From CALCKU01 sp964571595 (GTDB taxonomy: Bacteria > Pseudomonadota > Alphaproteobacteria > Caulobacterales > Maricaulaceae), in contig CAZNCJ010000058.1 of assembly GCA_964571595.1 (NCBI GenBank), forward strand, positions 1 to 14,355: DNA of 14,355 nucleotides, in the 5' to 3' direction. Both the position numbers and the translations under genes were made by a program. Below, one piece after another: positions 6,831 through 12,397 of the stretch; the stretch's first letter is position 1; every line of letters starts with the position of its first letter. The notes under the pieces are model-generated. The model searched no databases. It was not told the origin of the DNA and saw nothing but the letters and a program-made list of their open reading frames with translations.

Positions 6831-7636
6831 CGAAGGCCGCACCACATTTAAAACTTGTCGGGACACCCGAAGCTGTATTGGCACCGTCAGTCGCAGCCAA
6901 GGACTTTAGTGTCTGGATTGGCAATAATTGTATATTATCCGGGGTTAATACCGCTATTCCCAAACAAGGTGTGACCTGTATTGTCGGCCCGTCTGGTAGC
7001 GGCAAGTCAACTTTCCTGCGCAGCTTGAACCGAATTAATGACGAAGTACCCGGTTTTAACATTCAAGGTAGTCTTCTGGTCGACGGCAAACATATCTATA
7101 ATGATTTTCGCAATGTGACGCGCCTTCGCGAACATATCGGCATGGTCTTCCAAAAACCTTGTGTGTTTCCGCGCTCTATTAGAGAAAATGTTCTCTTTGG
7201 CGTGCGCGGCAAGAAGTTTTCCCGCTCAGAGAAAAACGCACTTGTCGAAAGCAGCTTACGCTCAGCCGCGCTTTGGTCAGAAGTCTCCCAGAGACTGGAC
7301 GATCCCGCCTCAGCCCTCTCACTGGGACAACAGCAAAGACTATGTATCGCCCGCACTTTGGCAACAAAACCTGAAATCATTCTACTCGATGAGCCTACAG
7401 CTTCTGTTGATCCGGTGACTGCCCGGGCTATTGAAGATATGATCTTATCTCTCAAAGACCGCTATACAATCATCATGGTCACGCATGACATTCGTCAAAC
7501 CAAACGTATTGCAGATAATGTCATGTTCTTCTGTGACGGCGCCCTTATTGAAAGCGGAACCGTTGAGACGATGTTTAACGAACCCACAAATGAGCAGACA
7601 CGTCTTTACCTCAATGAAGAGTTTTGCGACTGCTAA
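6827..7636 (+). CDS. pstB: Phosphate ABC transporter ATP-binding protein PstB
   Basis: This is the 269-residue ATPase that powers PstCA, on the cytoplasmic face. Motifs in order are Walker A GPSGSGKST (54-62), the Q-loop GMVFQKPCVFP (Gln109), a signature region ALSLGQQQRLCIAR (163-176), Walker B ILLDEP with Asp188/Glu189 (185-190), the D-loop SVDP (193-196), and the switch His220 in VTHD. The signature reads LSLGQ where PstB normally has LSGGQ, so the first glycine is Leu. The flanking QQQRLCIAR, diagnostic of PstB, is intact, and the Ser and second Gly remain, so activity is still expected. The C-terminus is Cys-containing (EEFCDC). It is the last pst gene, and no phoU follows. Confidence 0.94.
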   Translation: MTKAAPHLKLVGTPEAVLAPSVAAKDFSVWIGNNCILSGVNTAIPKQGVTCIVGPSGSGKSTFLRSLNRINDEVPGFNIQGSLLVDGKHIYNDFRNVTRLREHIGMVFQKPCVFPRSIRENVLFGVRGKKFSRSEKNALVESSLRSAALWSEVSQRLDDPASALSLGQQQRLCIARTLATKPEIILLDEPTASVDPVTARAIEDMILSLKDRYTIIMVTHDIRQTKRIADNVMFFCDGALIESGTVETMFNEPTNEQTRLYLNEEFCDC

Positions 7637-7642
7637 GATGTG

Positions 7643-7662
7643 CGAAGCCTTACGGCGCTTCG
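7643..7662 (+). terminator. Weak stem-loop after pstB
   Basis: CGAAGC (7643-7648) and GCTTCG (7657-7662) form a 6-bp stem with an 8-nt loop, starting 7 nt after the pstB stop. No T-run follows, so an intrinsic terminator is doubtful. It could be a transcript-end stabilising hairpin. Confidence 0.25.
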
Positions 7663-7714
7663 ACATATTCCATCTGCCTTCCACTTGCCCAGCCAAAACA
7701 AAGATGAATAGGCC

Positions 7715-7736
7715 GCTATAATTTTCCTATTATAGC
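7715..7736. promoter_or_regulatory. AT-rich palindrome carrying TATAAT on both strands
   Basis: GCTATAAT (7715-7722) and ATTATAGC (7729-7736) are perfect reverse complements around a 6-nt spacer. Each arm contains the consensus -10 hexamer TATAAT, one reading toward the downstream repeat-protein gene and one toward pstB. No good -35 partners are visible. GAGCTATAATA here (minus strand, 7738-7728) also occurs on the plus strand at 5008-5018 before pstC. It may be an operator or promoter element. That is inference. Confidence 0.3.
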
Positions 7737-7761
7737 TCTCATGACAAAGACATATTTAAGT

Positions 7762-7778
7762 GTTAAGGCTATTTTAAC
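7762..7778. promoter_or_regulatory. Full CtrA-box match, TTAA-N7-TTAA
   Basis: The sequence GTTAA-GGCTATT-TTAAC matches the CtrA full-site consensus TTAA-N7-TTAAC in both orientations, with TTAA at 7763-7766 and 7774-7777. CtrA is the master cell-cycle response regulator of Caulobacter and relatives, which fits the alphaproteobacterial content here. The site ends about 50 nt upstream of the start of the two-repeat protein gene. That is a plausible promoter position, so cell-cycle control of that gene is a reasonable inference. Confidence 0.5.
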
Positions 7779-7829
7779 ATTGAGGTCACATCCATGCCTT
7801 GATGACGACTTGCGATAACGGGATAAAAT

Positions 7830-8444
7830 ATGTCCGATAAATATACTGAACTTGATGCAGCCCTTGGCAAAGCGGCGCCCTATGACGCCCACCAATCCGC
7901 CAAAAAAGGCGAACCCACCTTCACCTTGCAAGCTGGCGATCCTTTCTGCGCTGACCTCACCGAATTATGGGCCGCCCTCATGAGCGGCACAGTTCCAACA
8001 ATCGAGCAAGCCTTTGAGCAGGTCAAACAAACCCTGAACCATGAAGTTTCGCTGGGCAATTCTTTTGGTAAAACACAAGCTGATAAAGGCAAGGTCACCA
8101 AAGCTTATGATTTCGCCCGTGACTTACGCGCTTATAGCGCTGGGGATAACTCGGTAGAGCTGGCATATGACGCCCACGAAACGGCTAAGGTCGGCGAGCT
8201 TACCTTTACCCTACAAGGCGGCGATCCTTATTGCAGTGATATTGTCGAGCTATGGGCGGCGCTCATGACGGGGAATATAAATGAGGTCGATATGCGCTAT
8301 CGCCAGATACGCGATACTTTGCTTGACCAGATCGGAAACGGCAATCCCTTTGGCAAGTCCCAACTGACCAAAGGCAAAGTGACCAAAGCCTATGAACATG
8401 CTGAGGCCTTACGCAAATTAAGACATAATATCGACATAGCATAA
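7830..8444 (+). CDS. Two-repeat protein of unknown function
   Basis: I do not recognise this 204-residue protein. It consists of two 83-residue repeats of equal length, residues 18-100 (7881-8129) and 113-195 (8166-8414). They align without gaps at 46 of 83 identical positions. Each repeat reads YDAHxxAKxGExTFTLQxGDPxCxD, then ELWAALMxG, a variable helical middle, then GNxFGKxQxxKGKVTKAYxxAxxLR. One cysteine per repeat (Cys40, Cys135) is conserved. There is no signal peptide or membrane helix, so it is probably cytosolic. The strongly conserved YDAH, GDPxC and KGKVTKAY blocks suggest a binding site repeated twice. The coding pattern, the repeat conservation at protein level and a GGGATA-like stretch before the ATG support a real gene. 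It follows pstB by 193 nt behind a CtrA-like box and converges on the malonyl-CoA decarboxylase gene. Confidence 0.85.
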   Translation: MSDKYTELDAALGKAAPYDAHQSAKKGEPTFTLQAGDPFCADLTELWAALMSGTVPTIEQAFEQVKQTLNHEVSLGNSFGKTQADKGKVTKAYDFARDLRAYSAGDNSVELAYDAHETAKVGELTFTLQGGDPYCSDIVELWAALMTGNINEVDMRYRQIRDTLLDQIGNGNPFGKSQLTKGKVTKAYEHAEALRKLRHNIDIA

Positions 8445-8499
8445 ATATTTGCGCGCTTAGACTTTAACCCGTTTTGCCCCTCAACGTGGGAGTGGTGGA

Positions 8500-9846
8500 T
8501 TAAGAAGCCAGCTTTTTTGAAGATTTCATCCGCAAGGTTTTCATGGCGCCGGATAAGGCCACATCATGGCTAACGGCAAAGGCTTCATGATTGGCCTCGA
8601 TCTGATCCAACACATAGAGATAATTGACCATCATGGCGGCTGAATTATCCAGACCATTTTGTGAGGTATCAGCCAGCCATTGAATACTTTCGATGCGCGC
8701 ACCATTACCCAGATGAAAACGCGCGACACTATCATTCAGACGGTGGGAATTAGGCTGGCGCTCTAAGAGATAACTCAAGGCGGCCTGACGCATCACCGGT
8801 TCCATTTTATTGGCAAAATCAGTGTCTTTATACCAATCAGGACTTTGCAAACGCTCTTGGGCCTTTGCTGAAATCCCCATCTCGGCGGCACGCTCAGCTG
8901 TATTTAACCATCCCATAAAACCCGGTATCGGCGAGAGCGTAACAAATTTCTTGAGCTTGGGATGGGAGACACGCAGATTTTCGACAACCTGCTTGATCAG
9001 GAAATTTCCGAAATAAATGCCCTTTAATCCCCGGTGACAATTATTGATGGAATAAAACGTCGCCACTTTAGCCGGGCGGTCGTTCATAATCTTTCTGTCG
9101 GGCGCTAATATCTTTTGAATGGAAGCGGGGATGTCCTCGCATAAAGCCACCTCAACAAAGATAAGTGGATTATCAGGAAGATTAGGATGAAAAAACGCAT
9201 AGCACAAACGATCAGGGGGATCTAAACGCCCCTTCAAGTCTTGCCAGCTCGTTATTTCATGCACCGCTTCATAAGCAATTAAGCGCTCTAAAATTTTAGC
9301 CGGACTGGACCACGTAATCGGTTCCATCGTCAAAAACCCGCGATTAAACCATGTCTTAAACAGGAGTAAAAAATCCAAATCTACAGGCTTTAATTCGGGA
9401 TTGGATTTTAAAAACCGTAAGAGATCAGCGCGCATTTTAACGAGCGCTTGTGTGCCCCCCGGCGCCATATTTATGCGCTTGAATAAATCCTGACGCTTCG
9501 GCTCCATTATTTCGCTTAGCGCTTTGAGGTTTTTATGATCAGGATTATCCGCATAAGCACGACTAAGGCTAATAAGCTCGTCCTTATCGCGGCCAAATTC
9601 CGTGAGCAGAAAAGTAAAATAGCCCAGCTTGTCCGCGTCACGACTGGCTTTGTAAAGCTCCAGAACTTCACTGGCGACTTTAATGCCGGATGATTGCCCG
9701 CGCGCCGTCAATAATGACGCCGATTTTAATTTTAATTGCGCCAAACCATTTTGACGACCTTCAGGCCTTATATCTTTCAAAGTTCGCGCCGCTAATTTAC
9801 GACCCTTTGACATAATACTTTCAAAATATGTTGTCTTATTCTTCAC
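8500..9846 (-). CDS. Malonyl-CoA decarboxylase
   Basis: This enzyme converts malonyl-CoA to acetyl-CoA and CO2 (EC 4.1.1.9). It has 448 residues. An all-helical N-terminal domain (about 30-190) precedes a GNAT-like catalytic domain. Recognisable blocks are FKTWFNRGFLTMEPITW (163-179), CYAFFHPNLPDNPLIFVEVAL (215-235), TFYSINNCHRGLKGIYFGNFLIKQVVE (263-289), TLSPIPGF (303-310), and FHLGNGARIESIQW (377-390). The conserved serines of the family (Ser266, Ser305) and the catalytic-dyad histidine (His378) are present. The listed start is GTG at 9846, with GGA 8 nt upstream. An ATG at 9813 (residue 12, SKGRK) is a good alternative, and the N-terminus is not settled. No malonyl-CoA synthetase or malonate transporter gene is adjacent, unlike mat operons, so it may act in fatty-acid or malonyl-CoA turnover. 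Confidence 0.95.
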   Translation of the reverse strand: MKNKTTYFESIMSKGRKLAARTLKDIRPEGRQNGLAQLKLKSASLLTARGQSSGIKVASEVLELYKASRDADKLGYFTFLLTEFGRDKDELISLSRAYADNPDHKNLKALSEIMEPKRQDLFKRINMAPGGTQALVKMRADLLRFLKSNPELKPVDLDFLLLFKTWFNRGFLTMEPITWSSPAKILERLIAYEAVHEITSWQDLKGRLDPPDRLCYAFFHPNLPDNPLIFVEVALCEDIPASIQKILAPDRKIMNDRPAKVATFYSINNCHRGLKGIYFGNFLIKQVVENLRVSHPKLKKFVTLSPIPGFMGWLNTAERAAEMGISAKAQERLQSPDWYKDTDFANKMEPVMRQAALSYLLERQPNSHRLNDSVARFHLGNGARIESIQWLADTSQNGLDNSAAMMVNYLYVLDQIEANHEAFAVSHDVALSGAMKTLRMKSSKKLAS

Positions 9847-9982
9847 GTATCTGATCCGACTCTTGGTGGTTGAACTGCATTATAAGTGATAAAAGTTATT
9901 AAATACCTCATGACGGATTAGGCTAAACCCGTAAAGTAGGATAAGCAAAAATCATATAGCCTATCCAAAAAGATGAAAATTT
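9847..9982. other. Divergent promoter region, decarboxylase / protease
   Basis: This 136-nt AT-rich gap lies between divergent genes. On the plus strand TTGAAC at 9870-9875 is followed by several AT-rich stretches that could serve as a -10 for the protease gene. A GACTC site (GANTC class) lies at 9859-9863. No clear operator or terminator is visible, and no assignment is firm. Confidence 0.3.
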
Positions 9983-10669
9983 ATGCCTTTTCCTTTCTGG
10001 CCGTTCCGGCGAGACAAAAATATCACTCCTGCCTCGCCTGCGCGCTCTCCTATTGCCCAACCAAAACACCCTGCTAACGCGCCTGCAGTATATGAGGAGG
10101 TTGGCAACTTACCACCTACAGGGCAATACGGGCTCGATATAAGACGGCATTTCTATAATGAACCACGCTTTCAGTGTTATGCCAGTTTTTTTAGGCATTG
10201 GGACGGATGGATAACTGCCGGACATTGCCTCACTGATGCCCAAGATCTTATACCGCCTTTCACGAAAGGCGAGATTATTTCATGGCCTGACGGGTTGGAC
10301 GCAGCCCTTATCGGAACCCGCCTGCCTAAGAGCGCCCCGCCTGCCCCGAAAATTGGGCAGCGCATATTGGCCTATGGCTATCCCGCCGGTTCGCGCCATT
10401 TGGAAATCCGCAAAGGCCATATCTATATTGAACGCGGCATGGGTTCAGGCCAATGGATTGCCCATATCGAACAGCCTGACGAGCCGGTTGTTACGGGCAT
10501 GAGCGGCGGGGCGGTGCTTGACGCTGATAGCAAGACCCCGCTGGGTATAATTATCACGCGCAATTCACCCACCGACCTTAACCGGGATGATGACCCAGAT
10601 GAGAGCTTTGATTTTATCGCGCTCTCAAATGTCTGGGCGGCTGTTAAGCGCAACCAAAATATCAGCTAG
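9983..10669 (+). CDS. Trypsin-like serine protease without visible signal peptide
   Basis: This 228-residue protein has a chymotrypsin-fold (PA clan, S1-like) catalytic triad in the right order: His81 in ITAGHCLT, Asp106 in GLDAALIG, and Ser174 in TGMSGGAV. The Ser motif is GMSGG rather than the usual GDSGG/GNSGG. The His motif WITAGHC is typical. Residues 1-45 are Pro/Ala-rich and basic (PFWPFRR at 4-10), with no hydrophobic export segment, so it is predicted cytosolic or exported by another route. No PDZ domain or membrane anchor is present. The C-terminal segment is acidic (DDDPDES, 202-208). Its stop codon overlaps the convergent MAPEG gene by 4 nt. The ribosome site is weak (AGATGA). The substrate is unknown. 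Confidence 0.85.
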   Translation: MPFPFWPFRRDKNITPASPARSPIAQPKHPANAPAVYEEVGNLPPTGQYGLDIRRHFYNEPRFQCYASFFRHWDGWITAGHCLTDAQDLIPPFTKGEIISWPDGLDAALIGTRLPKSAPPAPKIGQRILAYGYPAGSRHLEIRKGHIYIERGMGSGQWIAHIEQPDEPVVTGMSGGAVLDADSKTPLGIIITRNSPTDLNRDDDPDESFDFIALSNVWAAVKRNQNIS

Positions 10670-11082
10670 ATGAGTTTTGCCGCTGTGCTGAGCGCCATGA
10701 TAATCAGCATAATGGCCGATAACATAAACAACGAAAAGCGCACCATCACAGCATTGCTCGTGATTTGCACGATTGAATGGACAACCCGTATCGCGACATA
10801 AATCCATGCGCAGATCAAAGCCAGCGATGTTGTATAGCCCATGAGGAAAATCACAAACATAAGCGCGTAAAAAATTGTCGGGCTTTCGTGGAGGTGGTTA
10901 TAATTATCTGCAGCCCAACGCGCTTTGGCTGGAATTTGCTCACCCAGTTTCGGATTTTCAATAAAGTCCTGCGTGCGTTTTGTTATGGCATTCATCGCCG
11001 GAATACGCCGTTTATACATCACCAACATCATGACGAGTGTCCAGATAATGAGGGCCAGAACGGGTGTTAAAAAATGTGACAT
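10666..11082 (-). CDS. MAPEG-family membrane protein
   Basis: This 138-residue integral membrane protein of the MAPEG superfamily (membrane-associated proteins in eicosanoid and glutathione metabolism) has four hydrophobic segments at about 5-23, 68-90, 92-108 and 115-135. It also has the family core RWAADNYNHLHESPTIFYAL (55-74, with the N-x-x-E/H-x-x-E-x-P type signature), AIRVVHS (97-103) and VRFSLF (114-119). Eukaryotic members use glutathione in the membrane. Bacterial members are mostly uncharacterised, so a glutathione-dependent role is only a family-based guess. The start is well supported by AGGGGAGA about 5 nt before the ATG. The stop codons of this gene and the protease overlap tail to tail. 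Confidence 0.9.
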   Translation of the reverse strand: MSHFLTPVLALIIWTLVMMLVMYKRRIPAMNAITKRTQDFIENPKLGEQIPAKARWAADNYNHLHESPTIFYALMFVIFLMGYTTSLALICAWIYVAIRVVHSIVQITSNAVMVRFSLFMLSAIMLIIMALSTAAKLI

Positions 11083-11245
11083 ATGTGTCTCCCCTATATT
11101 TTATAATATTGTTTATACGCTTCTTTTTGGCGCTTAGGCGCACATAAGCACCATTTACGCAGTTTTGGCAATCCTAAAACATGGCAAGAATTTCAGGGCT
11201 TGTAATTTCACGCCCGATCAGGAAAACTATCCGAAAAGGGACATT
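11083..11245. other. Divergent region between MAPEG and zinc-ribbon genes
   Basis: These 163 nt begin with an AT-rich block (TATAATATTGTTTATAC, 11101-11117) able to supply -10 elements in both directions. Next is GGCGCTTAGGCGC, a short imperfect GC-rich palindrome near 11130-11142. The upstream in-frame codons 11165-11245 could extend the next gene but look non-coding and lack a ribosome site. No known regulatory motif is recognised. Confidence 0.3.
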
Positions 11246-12316
11246 ATGGCTAAATCTACGCGGCGACCACAACATATCTTCACCATTGTCATGTGGGTGT
11301 TATCACTCATCTTTGCTGGCTTTCTAACCGGCTTGGGCGGCTTGTTGATAAAGGATTTGCGCAAAGTCGATAAGCCTTTAACGATCGAAAACTATGTGGA
11401 ATCTGGTGAGCTTACGCGCATTAAGGGTGAGCAAAACAGGCTCTCCCAGCTTTTAAGACAGCAACAAAGAAATATGGAAGATGCCCGTGCGCAATTTAAT
11501 TCCGCACAAGAAGATTATGACAGCGCCCGTAACTCGCTGCGCAATTGGCTTGAAACCCGAACCGCCACAGAAGCCTCCGACCAAAATCCGGAAGTCATTA
11601 GCCGCAACCGAAATGTCGAGAGTTTAAATAATAAGCGCCGAGAGCGCATGACACGGCTTGAAGAATTTGAAACGCAAATCCGGAACACGCAACGCCAAAC
11701 GCAAGATTTACGCAGACAGCGCACAGATTTACTCAATGCAGCACGTCCCGAATTTAACGCGAAGAAACGTGCGCGGGACTTACGGGTTTTCCTGTTTCGC
11801 CTTGCCCTCACCCTACCGCTCTTACTTGCGGCAGGCTGGATGGCTAAAACCAAACGCGGTTCATCTTATTGGCCGCTATATCGCGGCTTCATACTTTTTG
11901 CTCTCTTTGCCTTTTTCGTCGAGCTAGTCCCTTACCTACCGTCTTATGGCGGCTATGTCAGATACGGGGTCGGGATTTTAATGGTGCTCGGGATCAGCCA
12001 TTTTATTATTAAAGGCATGCGCAATTATGTCGCCCGTAAACAGGCCGAAGAACAACGCTCTGAATCAGAACGCCGCCAGTCTATTGATTATGAAACGGCG
12101 CTTAAAAAAATAACGGCCAAGACATGCCCGGGCTGTGACCGGGCGATCACGCAACGCGACGGTATAGAGACAGATTTTTGCGTGCATTGTGGCATCAGAT
12201 TACAAGAAAAATGCACACAGTGCGGAGAACGAAATATCTCCTTTCACCGTTTTTGTTTATGCTGCGGCACACCCACCCAATCACCGCATAACGCAGCAGA
12301 GCTCCCTCAGGCGTAA
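11246..12316 (+). CDS. Membrane protein with coiled coil and C-terminal double zinc ribbon
   Basis: I do not recognise a named family for this 356-residue protein. I start it at the ATG at 11246, preceded by AAAGGGA, rather than the in-frame ATG at 11165. Segments in order are a basic N-tail, membrane helix 1 (about 11-36), a long charged Arg/Gln/Glu-rich coiled-coil stretch (about 55-165), and three further hydrophobic helices (about 181-200, 211-230, 236-256). A short basic/acidic linker and a cysteine module follow. The module has four CxxC knuckles at 294-297, 312-315, 323-326 and 337-340, and CxxCG spacing like a double zinc ribbon (DZANK/zinc-ribbon type). With four membrane spans the coiled coil between helices 1 and 2 would be on the opposite side from the N-terminus, probably periplasmic, and the zinc ribbon cytosolic. 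That topology is inferred. It may be an envelope or scaffold protein. The substrate is unknown. Confidence 0.8.
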   Translation: MAKSTRRPQHIFTIVMWVLSLIFAGFLTGLGGLLIKDLRKVDKPLTIENYVESGELTRIKGEQNRLSQLLRQQQRNMEDARAQFNSAQEDYDSARNSLRNWLETRTATEASDQNPEVISRNRNVESLNNKRRERMTRLEEFETQIRNTQRQTQDLRRQRTDLLNAARPEFNAKKRARDLRVFLFRLALTLPLLLAAGWMAKTKRGSSYWPLYRGFILFALFAFFVELVPYLPSYGGYVRYGVGILMVLGISHFIIKGMRNYVARKQAEEQRSESERRQSIDYETALKKITAKTCPGCDRAITQRDGIETDFCVHCGIRLQEKCTQCGERNISFHRFCLCCGTPTQSPHNAAELPQA

Positions 12317-12336
12317 AAGCGTAAAAAGCGCCCATT

Positions 12337-12361
12337 AAAAAAGCGCCCTCTAAGAGGACGC
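12337..12361 (-). terminator. Intrinsic terminator of the TonB receptor gene
   Basis: Read on the minus strand, GCGTCCTC-TTA-GAGGGCGC forms an 8-bp stem (one G-U pair) with a 3-nt loop, followed immediately by six T residues. It lies about 37 nt past the receptor stop codon. Read on the plus strand it lacks a T-run, so it works in one direction. The convergent zinc-ribbon gene ends 20 nt away. Confidence 0.85.
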
Positions 12362-12397
12362 CTCATTATCAGCTAAAAGAAAACTCTTAGAGCTGGG

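Noticed and set aside
11165..11245. N-terminal extension of the zinc-ribbon membrane protein by 27 residues
   Set aside because: No ribosome site and non-coding appearance. The ATG at 11246 gives a standard basic N-tail followed by the first membrane helix.
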